Positions 22,171-31,959 of a stretch of DNA of 64,000 nt are shown here, one piece after another. This DNA is from Daphnia carinata (taxonomy: Eukaryota > Arthropoda > Branchiopoda > Diplostraca > Daphniidae). The notes below the pieces were generated by a model. The model did not search any database. It was not told where the DNA came from and saw nothing but the letters and a program-made list of their open reading frames with translations. A program made the position numbers and the translations under genes. The stretch is taken from contig NC_081339.1 in the NCBI RefSeq assembly GCF_022539665.2, positions 620,001 to 684,000 on the forward strand, read 5' to 3'. Within the stretch, counting starts at the first letter, position 1, and each line of letters starts with the position of its first letter.

Positions 22171-23465
22171 ATATATCGAGCGACAGAAGAAGAGTTTCGC
22201 AAAATCACCACACCAAATATTCCCGGTCCTATGCCAAATCATCCTGCGTCTACTAGAATGACGAATCCACGATACTACTTACGGCAACGTAATAAGTATT
22301 AAGATTCTAAAAAACCTTCAAATTTTTATTTCACAGATGGAACTGGTAATAATATTCATCCACTTACTAACCATCATTCCATCAACGTATCCCATCTGTT
22401 CAACCGTATGCGACTGTAACAACGTAAAGACGAGAGGAATTTTAGATATAGAAGCACCATATTACTGCAACAACAAGGAAACAGATACAGCACACTTACC
22501 CAGAATACCCACACTGTACACGTTAAAAACAACGCAGAAACCAGCAGCTTCTTGGAAAGGCTGGACATGCAAATAATGGATAAAAACGAAGAAAATAACA
22601 GGATCATTTTGGATTGGATCTTTCGACACAATATACGCACAAGAAACTAAACTAATAACCCCACTGGAATGCTGGAAAATGGTGAACGACAAGAAGTGTG
22701 GCGATAACAACATGCAGACCGGACAAGCAGGACTGAGTTTTACAGCCACCCCAACAGGTGAAGGGCAATGGTATGCCATAAAACAATACCACACCCTTAA
22801 CTGTGTAGCAAAACAAATCACTCTACGGCAGGAAAAACAGGACGACCCAATTGAAAGCCCGTTTGGACCTTTAAATACCACCCAGCAGGAAGGACACTTC
22901 ATCCAAAATCAAAACACAATAGTATGGGAGATAGGACAACAAATAACTCATACTCCCAAACGTTGATTTAAAGAAGCGGATATCTGGAACTTCCAAGAAT
23001 GCCGGAACACGAAAACACCAGCCGTCTCTATGACACGAACCGACAAATCGAGACATCATTCCTTAACAAACCAGATCGGGACATTACTCCACTAGGCTAC
23101 AAAGTTGTCGGTATACCACTAACATACCTAATTTTTCCAACGGAAACTACAAGGAAACTCTATGAGATGTTTAAAACAACTATAAATACATGCCTGCAGA
23201 ATACTCACCTAGATACACCAGTGTGCAAGGATTATAGAGAACTTCCACAATCAAAGCGGAAACGATCGATTCAACAAGAAGTTACGTTCTTGTTAAACAC
23301 ACCTCTCGAAGATTCAGATATCGGTAAACGTCTATACAGCATCTCGTACGCCTGGGGACCATAAAAATGAGACGTCAACAACCAATCAAAAAAGACGAAA
23401 AAGGACAGTACATAATTTATAACGCCACAATACATATAATCTAGAAACCCGGAGAGAGCAACCCG

Positions 23466-24450
23466 ATGAAAGCTCACTTTCGTTTTAAAAACGATGACCC
23501 ACTTCCATTGGGGTCAGAATTTGAATACACCGTTGACCAAACAATACGAATGCAAAACAGTGATATTTGCATCACCGAAGGAGAAAGAAATCGACTGGTT
23601 GCAGCCACTTGTTCCAAATATTCTACACGGTGGATATTAGACCAGCAAAATTACCGATTAATCGCACAGGAATAACATCTTTGCATAACGCTTGGATCAT
23701 CCCAAAACATCATTCTAACAAAATGTAGGGATGATGAAAATGGTGCAACACAACAATGGATTTTTGAAACTGTGTATACTAATCCTGAAATCCAAGAATA
23801 CTCCCGGATACAACGTTAGCGGAAATGCAAGAGATACAACAAAAACAGCGAAGAGCGATCATAACAACGATTAATTCGCCGATATTCGGAGGAATTTTAA
23901 AAACTAATCACGGCAGCGGAAATATAATCTGGGACATGATTGCCTGGGGATTGTTGAAAAATGGGAAAGCACCGAGTGAAAAGTGTCTGACTCATCACGG
24001 AATAAACAAACAGATGACACTAGAAGAATGTGACGCGGATTGGACCAAATGTCAAGAACAACTAAGAACACTGGTAACCAGTAATGACCCATTGGTGCGA
24101 TCACAAACTACAGTTGCTAACTGCAGCAGAACAACAGAACGAGGACAAGCTTTCGAATATACCTCTGATTTCACCATCAGACCGTTCAACACGAACAACT
24201 GTGTAGAAGCCAACACAACAATGCTCGTCCTCCAGGAATGCGCCAACACAAGCTCAGTCTGGGGCACATACGAACACACAGGACAACTCATGGCAACAGA
24301 TAGAACTGGATTATACTCACCTTCATCAGATAGGAAGTGTCTAACACAAAGAGTAGGACGTGTGAGCCTGGGGCATTGTCACAGCTCCAGTAAAAAACAA
24401 CACTTTAGCTTTGAATATCGCAACCCACATCAAATAAGGACACTTTCAGC
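23466..24450 (+). other. ricin-B-like (beta-trefoil) repeats within G2 env
   Basis: A cysteine-hydrophobic pattern repeats five times: DICITEG...VAATC (about 23566), LCITLG...ILTKC (23679), KCLTHH...TLEEC (23976), NCVEAN...VLQEC (24200) and KCLTQR...SLGHC (24331). Several are followed by a W or aromatic position, including TQQWIFE, close to the Q-x-W signature of R-type lectins. Two larger blocks share FEYTxDxTIR just before the cysteine. Ricin-type beta-trefoil domains bind sugars. A glycan-binding role in the envelope is inference. A TAA at 23673-23675 and a change at about 23820 break the reading. Confidence 0.6.
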
Positions 24451-24651
24451 GGCAGCCATTATAGCGCTACATACTCAACAGCCATTCGACGGGAAAGCAC
24501 TCCCATCTATACCGCCACTAATGCAAAGGGAGATCAACAACCAATCAGAAAAGAACAAAACTTTGGCCACTCCCCTGCCACGCCCACAACCGAAAATTCC
24601 ACAACAACGACAAGCACTACGACGACTACAAAGCCCACAATAAAAACAACC

Positions 24652-25977
24652 TTGGGAACAACGACAAAAACAGCGGTAAAAACCACGACAACAATTAAGC
24701 CAGCTACAAGCACAGCAGCCAACAAACCGACAATAACACATAAAATAACAGCGAAACCAAGTATAACAACAACATCAACAAAACCATCCACAACTACAAA
24801 ATCAATAATCACGTCAACAAGCACTAAACCTACCACTACTACTAGGCCTACGACAACTATTAAAATATCTTCAACTTCAACAACCACTACAACCACGAAA
24901 CCTACGTCAAGAACAACAACGGCTACTACGACAAGCTCCACAACAGCAACAACAACCACGCACCAACCAAGCACAACTACGCAAAGTACGACGACAGTAA
25001 AAGAGAGTCCAATGACCCCACAATCGTCAACACCGACAGTCAGAATGACCCCATTAACTACAACAGAAACAACGCCTACGACAGAAGAAAATCAAATTCG
25101 GGCCATCGAGGAGAACAACTTTCCAACTTTACCGTCAGCAAAGTCCCTGTTAATGGATCAGAAAACTGAAGAGTCATTAATTAATGATAATGTGGAAAGC
25201 GGTCTACCTAAAAACATCGAAGAATTCAACGACAAGATTAAATACGAAATAAGTAAGATGCACGACCAATATAAAATCAGCGTTGAAACAGAACACGAGA
25301 ACAAACTCGCAAAAGAAATTCGAGATGTTTATTGTCAACTATCGGCAATCAAAAGAACACAGGCCGTTATCTTAGCTCAAACCAGCGGAATTTTAGCAGC
25401 AGCAGCAATAGGTTTACCTATCTGTACGAGATTACAAGGCTTTGGTCAAGCAATGACACTTCAACAATGCGAAGCCAAAAGAATTTTTATATCAGCAAAT
25501 GGAACAAAATGTGGATTCCAACCGTTCTTTACTTACGAAGGAAAGAATTGTACGATCGGAACAGATGGATGGTCAATTCACCCATATTCCGATTGTTTCT
25601 GGAAAACACCGTTAGTAAATTTAAAGGGAAACCCACACACCTGGGAACACAACTCTACAACAAGAGATTGGATACGCCAGAAACCTAGCATTCACATGCC
25701 TAATCTAGACCTCATCTCAGAATTTGAAGAACTCCACCTTAATGACTTCGACTTCTCGCTGAAAAGTCATCCAGCACACGAGACAATGGAGATGGAACAA
25801 CTAAATATCCTGAATGACCTAGTAGGCAGAATGCAAGAGGGAAATTCCAATTCTGTTGGAGATATTGTGATGTCAGAACAACAAGATAATCAGATAGATC
25901 ATATGTTCTCATGGTTAGACAAATTGAAAATAATAGGTCTTTCAGCAATTGGATTCGTGCTATTTCTCGTATGCTAA
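24652..25977 (+). CDS. mucin-like stalk, helical stem and TM segment of G2 env
   Basis: 441 open codons. Residues 1-145 are about half Thr, with Lys, Pro and Ser, an O-glycosylation (mucin) type composition. The remainder has long helices (HENKLAKEIRDVYCQL), a glycine/alanine stretch (SGILAAAAIGLPIC), several Cys, an N-x-S/T site in EHNST, and a hydrophobic C-terminus (KIIGLSAIGFVLFLVC) that is the membrane anchor. The frame stops right after the anchor, and the tail continues in another frame. Open length and ordered domains suggest this part decayed least. Confidence 0.7.
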   Translation: MGTTTKTAVKTTTTIKPATSTAANKPTITHKITAKPSITTTSTKPSTTTKSIITSTSTKPTTTTRPTTTIKISSTSTTTTTTKPTSRTTTATTTSSTTATTTTHQPSTTTQSTTTVKESPMTPQSSTPTVRMTPLTTTETTPTTEENQIRAIEENNFPTLPSAKSLLMDQKTEESLINDNVESGLPKNIEEFNDKIKYEISKMHDQYKISVETEHENKLAKEIRDVYCQLSAIKRTQAVILAQTSGILAAAAIGLPICTRLQGFGQAMTLQQCEAKRIFISANGTKCGFQPFFTYEGKNCTIGTDGWSIHPYSDCFWKTPLVNLKGNPHTWEHNSTTRDWIRQKPSIHMPNLDLISEFEELHLNDFDFSLKSHPAHETMEMEQLNILNDLVGRMQEGNSNSVGDIVMSEQQDNQIDHMFSWLDKLKIIGLSAIGFVLFLVC

Positions 25978-26575
25978 CGGATTTTCATCATTTGTAACCC
26001 TATCTCAAAGATTAAAGATCATATCCGCAGAAACCAGAAGCTTACAAGAAATTACGACGATAGCATAGAGGAAGAACACGAACTCGCATTAATGCTACCA
26101 GCACGAGAAACAAATTACCATTCAGACATAGCAATCGAACAACCGTTCATAAGAACGTCCGCCCCAGCCCAACTGACAACAGAAAGACAAGGTCAAATGC
26201 GCTCTCCACGGCCAAGCGCACCAAATTCATTAATCTACCCATCTATCGAAGAAACTGACACACCCAAACGGTGTACAGGAAAACACACCACGTGCACTTA
26301 TGTCGTCGGGTATGGCATGGTCTGGGAAGACCTATGTCGTTGCATGCCAGAAAGAGACAGCAGTAATTCAGCCAAAAAGTGAAAATCCCCAAGGTCATTG
26401 AAATTAAAAGTGGCCACAAAACATAGCCCTTGACAACTTAGTTAATTACATAATAAATTAACAGCCCCCAGTAATAACGCACTTACCAGAATTTAAAAGC
26501 TTCAACAAATAAGTTTATTATCATTTTTTTCCTTATCATTATCCCCTACCTGAAACTTTATAGTAAAAACAAAGA

Positions 26576-26705
26576 ACCAAACTCAAATAACAATTTTGTA
26601 TCCCAACTAACACATTATCCACAAAAATCAAAAGCAAAAATAGAAATGAAAGCATTAAAACTTTAGACAAACTCAAATAACATTTTTATCCCCGACTAAC
26701 ACAAC
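26576..26705. repeat. two imperfect direct repeats, ~91-bp spacing
   Basis: Segments beginning CAAACTCAAATAACA at about 26578 and 26669 each continue about 35 bp with few mismatches (TATCCCAACTAACACA versus TATCCCCGACTAACACA). They lie downstream of env in G2, the same relative place as the 59-bp array of G1. Confidence 0.6.
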
Positions 26706-26804
26706 TACAAAACTAACAAAATCAAAAATCAAAACAAAATCATCAGGAGCATCAGTATCCATATAATTATGCTCAAAATCAAAATGTTTTTAAAAAATTT
26801 TTGT

Positions 26805-26970
26805 AGCGACATCTCTTCATCGTGCTCGCGCTGGAGAACCTCCTTCACCAACCAGGAGGAAACCAACCGGAGTAGGATGGAAAATATCAATCCCCGACTC
26901 CAACCACCAGAGAAAGCGAGCGAATCTCAATGGGTAGCGGACGCGATATCGCGCATACCCAGGATGGTTC
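26805..26970 (-). pseudogene. antisense exon in G2, homologous to that of G1
   Basis: On the minus strand a splice acceptor (TTATTCAG, AG at 26972-26971) is followed five bases later by ATCCTGGGTATGC. In G1, AG is followed five bases later by ATCCTGGTTATGC. The frame reads PGYARYR, then ARFLWWLESG and DIFHPTP to 26868. A single frameshift then passes to VKEVLQREHDEEMSLQK, matching the helical part of G1 (YREIIQEEMQARKDARL). No clear first exon was found upstream. Function unknown. The G2 copy is broken by the frameshift, whereas the G1 copy is broken by one TAA. Confidence 0.55.
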
Positions 26971-27704
26971 CTGAATAAGAGATCGGATTATTATTATTAT
27001 TATCTTTAAAAAAAACCAAAAAAAAAAACATACAAGTAATAGTAGTCATTAATCCATGGACGTTCGTTTTTAAAATGCACAAAATACGCAACAGAAAAGA
27101 AAAATTGCAACGAACTGAGAAAATATTGCCGATCCTTGGGACGAAACCGCTGGAAGTGACTCTTAGGAGTGGGATATAGCTCTTTTTCAAAGCTAGACAA
27201 CGTGGTTTCAACTTGTCGCCGATACCGCGAACAGTAGTTAAAATCGAAATTTGACATCACAAACCACGAGCAGAACAACAAATCAGGCAGTGTTACATAC
27301 CAGAGAATGACAGAAACTAACTCACAAAGAAAAATAAAAACGCAAGAACCCCTATAAGAAAATGACAATGACTAAAAAGGAATAAAGAAAGTTAAAAAAC
27401 AAACAGGATATTCGTCGATTCGCCCTGCGATAAATCCAAATGTCAGCGCACCACAAGACGTAGAAACAATTTCGCCCAAAAAGGGTTTGAAACAGAAAAT
27501 GGAACATAATTAAATGCAAAGACAAACCTGTTATCGAATTAGGAAGAGAGAAACAAGAACTTATGAAAAACAACATGAAGATCTTTGAATAAGCAAGATT
27601 TTGCAAAATGCGTAAACTAAACTCTTCCCAGTGTGTCAACGGCATAACTCCAACAAAGTTTCGCAAAGCCAAGTGTGATCTAAAAACCAAAAATTCATCT
27701 CAAA

Positions 27705-28151
27705 ATGGCCTATAACAACACCACTCAGGATAACAAAATGGAAGTAACCATCATCCATCAGGAGACGAAGAGGGTATACAGGCTAATCACTATTAGCGAT
27801 ACGGAAGGTGAGGATGAGCAGCAAGACCACAGGAAAGTGCGAAAAATGTGGATAAGAACAAAGAAATAGTGCGATATATAGGAATGGAGCGGAGAAGTAG
27901 AAACAGAGAAGATCAACTTTTTCAGAACTGAAGAAAAACTGAATGACAGCAGTGAATCGAGTGAAGATGAGAACGAAGGATTAACGGCGTATTGTGGAAT
28001 AGCACCCGATTGCGAAAGTGTCTACAGTGTTGATTTTATATTAGGAAATGATAGTGACACTTATCTCCAGTGTGAACCTTCCCAAAAACGGAATAAGCCA
28101 GACGACCAACAAAGGGAAACAGAGGCATGTAAAAATTGTCGGATATTGTAA
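27705..28151 (+). pseudogene. acidic accessory ORF of G2 (frameshifted)
   Basis: The ATG at 27705 opens 54 codons (MAYNNTTQDNKMEVTIIH...) ending at 27869. The protein sense continues in another frame from about 27885 to a TAA at 28149-28151. It is rich in D, E and S (NDSSESSEDENEGL) with a Cys pair near the end (ACKNCRIL). No known domain. It lies between the env and ankyrin regions, so it is a likely extra gene of the element, now with a frameshift and a TAG. Confidence 0.4.
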
Positions 28152-28158
28152 AATTTGT

Positions 28159-28208
28159 CCGCTGATATGGATGCCATCGTTTGAAAACGATGGCATCCAT
28201 ATCAGCGG
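28159..28208. repeat. perfect palindrome, 24-nt arms, 2-nt loop
   Basis: Arm 1 (28159-28182) starts CCGCTGATATGG and arm 2 (28185-28208) is its exact reverse complement, separated by GA. It sits at the beginning of the ankyrin-region ORF. Such a fresh, perfect palindrome suggests a template-switch event or a cruciform-forming site. Confidence 0.9.
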
Positions 28209-29093
28209 AGCGAGCAGAAAAAATCCAACTACGAAGACAAGCCATGATAGACTTAGAAAGCAGAAAACTTTCATTAACAATGATGGAAGCTCCAATGCAG
28301 GTAGTAAGAAGGTGCATCCAAAACAAATACAAAACTCAAGGGTTGGGAAACTGGGTAGGGTTGGCCAAGACAGAAGATGGCCACATTCCTCAATGAAAGA
28401 TTCGAAGAGGAACAGACATTACTCCACACCAGCGTACGAAGATGTAGGTACGACATCACCGATCTTCTACTATCCTTCGGAGCAGACCCAGAGATACTCT
28501 ACCACGGCAAAACAATTGGTCATATCGCAGCGGCCGAAAATGATCTACTGTTACTGAGGATCCTAAAACATTACAACTGCGAATTTACAGCTCGCAATTA
28601 CAACGGAGGAACTCCCTTAATGTTGGCAATCTCACACAAAAACCAAGAATGTGCAAAGTTAATATGGACACCAACTAACATCAACATTGCATCACCTGAC
28701 GGCAGAACCGTTCTCCATTATTTAGCCATGTATGGCCTAGAAGACCTGGCCACCCAAATTTGCGCAAAGAGAATCATCAATATCAACCAACAAGACGATT
28801 CAGGCGAAACCACCTTACACGTAGCAAGCGGATTCAACCGAATCGACATGATCGAGATTTTACTGCTACACGGAGCAGACGCAGGGATAAAAGACTCCCA
28901 TGGACACACAGCTGGATCAGAAACATGCAGCACAAGAGCGCAAACCATATTCCAAAAATGGGAACTAAAACATAACAGTAGTCTCCTGACTAAAATTAAA
29001 AGAAAAGAACACCAACAATACAGCCGCGAGGAAAATGAACAAGCCATAATCAACATAGCCGAAATACCAGGCAGAAAAGAAAAGCAAGAATAA
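28181..29093 (+). pseudogene. ankyrin-repeat ORF of G2, between env and 3' LTR
   Basis: A first frame (28181-28396) encodes a helical N-terminal part and ends in TGA. A second frame starts at an ATG at 28377, overlapping by 20 nt, and runs 238 residues. About five ankyrin repeats are visible: TLLHTSVRRCRYDITDLLLS, TIGHIAAAEN, TPLMLAISHKN, TVLHYLAMYG and TTLHVASGFNRIDMIEILLL followed by HGADAGIKD. The C-terminus is basic and charged. Ankyrin repeats bind proteins. No ankyrin gene is a normal part of gypsy elements, so capture of a host or viral gene is a fair inference. The overlap could be a frameshift mutation or two separate ORFs. Confidence 0.8.
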
Positions 29094-29268
29094 AAGAAGA
29101 AAAGAAAAAAGACAATACACCAAGAATCTTTTTAAAATCACATTCAACGCTTTTTCTTAAATTTAGGTGAAGGAACAAGTTTTATTATTCAACCATAGCA
29201 ACAACTGTAGTCGGTCACGGAAAATGCAAATTGGAGGACTAATTCTTATTATCGAAGAGGGGAAGGAA

Positions 29269-29469
29269 TGTAACAAGCCCAAAGGCTAACCAAAAGGAGC
29301 CACACCTCTTATATCCCTCAAGCGTTTCACAAGTGAAAGTGAACGTATCTCGTCCCACTTTACCTTCAACATTTGTGTTCTGTAGTAGTATAAATACTGC
29401 ATATGTAGCTTGTAATTCGGAGCTGTTTCGGCAACTCACTGCAAATACACGGGATTTGGAAACTTTAAA
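29269..29469 (+). repeat. 3' LTR and polypurine tract of G2
   Basis: 201 bp, starting TGTAACAAGCC. It is preceded by a polypurine tract (CGAAGAGGGGAAGGAA, 29253-29268). It ends in CTTTAAA where the 5' LTR has CTTTACA, so the terminal CA is mutated. AATC follows as target duplication. Confidence 0.92.
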
Positions 29470-29473
29470 AATC

Positions 29474-29914
29474 TATAGTTTTATCTTGAAAAGGAGCATT
29501 AAAATGTATTTTTTACGCGATTTCAGTGACTTTGATTTCGCAATCACATAGTAGGCCTATAACATAAAAAATTAACGAAATTCAAATTTTAAATTCGAGA
29601 AGGATAATGACAGCAATAGGAGAGGTTTTAGAAACTCAATGTAAGAATAAAAGTGATATTAATAGATAAATAGCATTTTATTTAACATAGTCAGATGATG
29701 CAGATGCCGGATCAATTAGATTTGAGTTTGAAATTTGTATCGATATTCGGCAGCAAACGTTGGATTCGTTACATGGCACAAAATAATGCAGAGTTAGCGT
29801 TGCGGATCAATGCATCGCTCATCATGCGAGTACTGTGGTTTGAATCCGCCTTGGAGAACTTAAGTACGAGAATGTTAATACATATTCTTAAATACTTACA
29901 GTAAATGTTTATTT
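29474..29914. other. unassigned DNA 3' of G2
   Basis: Continues the flank broken by G2. A 69-codon plus frame at 29695-29904 has no known motif. Confidence 0.4.
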
Positions 29915-30300
29915 GAAATAATTCCTCCAGGATCATGTAAACCAAGCGTTAAGTACGTGGTAGGTGGCAATTGAGGCAGTGTATGCCCACCAGCGTGCAT
30001 TCTGCGTTTCTCCTCAACAAGGAGATTGACAACTTCACTTGAGACCTCGTCAACGTCCACGAGCACTTTTGATGCGGGAGGCAGACCTTAGTGAATTAAT
30101 AATTAGAGTTTCTCTTACGATTAGCCCGTGAAATGGTAATTGGCTTTAAATTATCCACATCTATTGCCCAGACGTAAGTACCAAACGATGTTGTGCCCAA
30201 ACATACCCCCTTCCTTCTCTGCTTCCTCAAGAGCCCATGAGACGGCTGAAGGAACAACGGGATGTAAAGGGCAAATGACGGAATACGGAGAGTTAATCAG
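29915..30300 (-). pseudogene. unrecognised coding-like relic
   Basis: On the minus strand two stretches look like protein. About 30300-30125 reads LHPVVPSAVSWALEEAEKEG, then a frame change to FGTTSFGTYVWAIDVDNL. It ends at a possible donor (GTAAGA). About 30090-29915 reads LPPASKVLVDVDEVSSEVV and then GGHTLPQLPPTTY. The gap between them is too short for a usual intron, so a deletion or pseudogene is likely. I do not recognise the family. Confidence 0.3.
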
Positions 30301-31720
30301 GATCGTGTAAAGTTCCTGTTCTCCCACGGGTATTGTTCTTTAGCTTGTTTTCCTGCCGCCGGAACCGTACACAGGCCGATTCTATTAATGGACCTGCAAT
30401 CTACCCTTTCCCCAAAAGCCGACAACGTGGACTGGGCAACGAGCCAGTCTGAACAGTGTTTTTCTGTGCATGATAATCGTGGCCCTCGATAGTTAGCCAC
30501 AATTCTATATTGTAATTTTATTGTAAACCCTGCGCTTAGGCCTAAGCCCAGACAACACGCCTGGTTTTTTTTTCGGGGTAAAAACCGTCCTCGCGAAAAC
30601 ATAATATACGACCGGAAAAAACAGCTTTGTTTAGGCCCAAACTAGATGTTCGTCACTAAGACGTGCGTCCAAAGCGCACTAACAGAAACCGTTTTCATCG
30701 GTTCCAAACTAGTCATATTTCACGACCTTACGCGGCTCGAAACGCTGCAAAAAACACGGCTTTCTTTGGGCTGAAATTAAAATCTTAAACCAAAATACAC
30801 ATGGTCTAAGCTGATCGTTAAGTGTTTTTCCTCGTTTTTTTCGAGCTCGAATTCAATTCCACTATTTACCAAAATACCTAATATGTTTAAGCTAGAAAAA
30901 AGGAAGGCAGGAAAATATATATTATTTAGCATAAGAAATGCCCAAAACAAGCATTAGTTGTAAAGCGACTCAAAAATTTACAAATCATACTTTGTTTTAA
31001 GTCTTAAATTTAAAAAAAACATATAGCATAATCGGTTTAATTACTTTTGAGGGAGCTAAGGTTTACCTTAATTTCGACTACATCTTGAGGTTTTTAAATT
31101 CATGCTTGTGATTGTTGTTGAAAAAACGAAAAAGATAAAGTATTTTTCTCCGTTTTTATTGCATTGCTTGGAAATATTAATTTTAACATATGTAGAATGG
31201 TCCAGTGGATAGTTTTTGGAGGTGGTGTTCTTTTGGGAATAAACTTATATGCTTGGGAAGTGCAACTAAAATAAGTAAAAATAAAGGAAGGAATTCAGAA
31301 TACGCTAAAGGAGAGATAGATTTTAAAAAGGGTTTCCTAATCTACTGGGTAAGGGGTATCTACGTAGAGAGGTGGGCTTACCTCGTCTTTGGAGTTTTGT
31401 GCATCGTGGTGGAAGTGGGCACATACCATTTCTATAGATCCCTGCGCTGCTACTGATCGCACTCTAAATTTAAATGCACCCTAGAAAAGCCTGTCTATAC
31501 CAAGTATCGAGCGGATTCATCGTCCCTAGGATACCATGATCCAAGGGACCAGACTACCACGAGAAGATCCTACCAAGCGAAAAATATTTTTAAATCTTTC
31601 GTTGGTAGGCATTCTCCATACTCCCTGGCTGGTCATAGCAGACTACGACGTCAACCATAACCCGGGAACCATATAGTTTAAATTCAACCCCCACTTCGTC
31701 GGCAACTCGTATCTTACTCC
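30301..31720. other. unassigned AT-rich DNA
   Basis: No supported gene. Open frames at 30297-30602 (minus) and 31205-31456 (plus) lack motifs. A poly-T/poly-A pattern is common here. Confidence 0.4.
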
Positions 31721-31877
31721 TGATTGCAAAACGACGAATGCCACCGAAGTGGAAGGATGTCGAGACGAGCCCGGTGAAGGTATCTCTCGATAGTCCAACC
31801 CTGCTTATGATTGCAAAACGACGAATGCCACCGAAGTGGAAGGATGTCGAGACGAGCCCTGTGAAGGTATCTCTAGT
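31721..31877. repeat. direct duplication, 87-bp period
   Basis: Two about 70-bp copies start TGATTGCAAAACGACGAATG at 31721 and 31808 and differ by one or two bases. Near-identity means a recent local duplication. Confidence 0.88.
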
Positions 31878-31959
31878 CGCAAAAGGAGAGGGGCGTACGG
31901 CAGGATACCAGGCTAGCCATGTCTTTTGACAAAATTTCTAAGTAAAGGCTGCAGGTAAC

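Larger units (their letters stand above)
22337..26382 (+). pseudogene. env: unusual envelope glycoprotein region of G2
   Basis: A hydrophobic signal peptide (22337-22400) opens the region. The ectodomain then continues across several frames: a Cys-containing part with LECWKMVNDKKC near 22665; a second part to 23364 with a basic SKRKR site; ricin-B-like repeats (23466-24450) with a KQRR site at their centre; a mucin-like Thr-rich stretch (24652-25080); a helical and Cys-rich stem; a transmembrane helix near 25925-25975; and, after a frameshift, a cytoplasmic tail (about 25990-26382). It does not resemble the F-type envelope of G1. The overall plan (signal peptide, basic cleavage-like sites, TM anchor) fits a viral-type surface and fusion protein, of uncertain class. 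At least four breaks prevent expression of a full protein. Confidence 0.75.
15962..29469 (+). mobile_element. 13.5-kb Ty3/gypsy element G2 with env and accessory ORFs, both LTRs present
   Basis: LTRs at 15962-16165 and 29269-29469 are nearly identical, and the element is bordered by AATC on both sides (15958-15961 and 29470-29473). Order on the plus strand: coiled-coil N-terminal gag, capsid, CCHC knuckle, protease, RT, RNase H, integrase, a long envelope region, an antisense exon, an acidic ORF, an ankyrin-repeat ORF, a polypurine tract and the LTR. At 13.5 kb it is much longer than usual gypsy elements (about 5-9 kb). The extra length lies downstream of pol. Several stops and frameshifts show that this copy is inactive. 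Confidence 0.93.

Noticed and set aside
24534-24974. Minus-strand Val-rich ORF opposite the Thr-rich region
   Set aside because: It is the complement of ACN threonine codons. Composition explains it.
22337-26382. G2 envelope as an F-type errantivirus Env like that of G1
   Set aside because: Cysteine pattern, mucin stretch and stem differ, and no F-type fusion region was found.
27006-27690. Minus-strand ORFs just upstream (in antisense direction) of the G2 antisense exon, as a possible first exon
   Set aside because: I aligned them by eye with the G1 first exon and found only a weak, unconvincing resemblance and no good donor site.
30297-30602. 101-codon minus-strand ORF
   Set aside because: No recognisable domain or neighbour relation.
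31721-31877. Protein-coding duplication (repeated MPPKWKDVETSPVKVS)
   Set aside because: The peptide repeat is simply the 87-bp DNA duplication read in one frame. No domain or start support.
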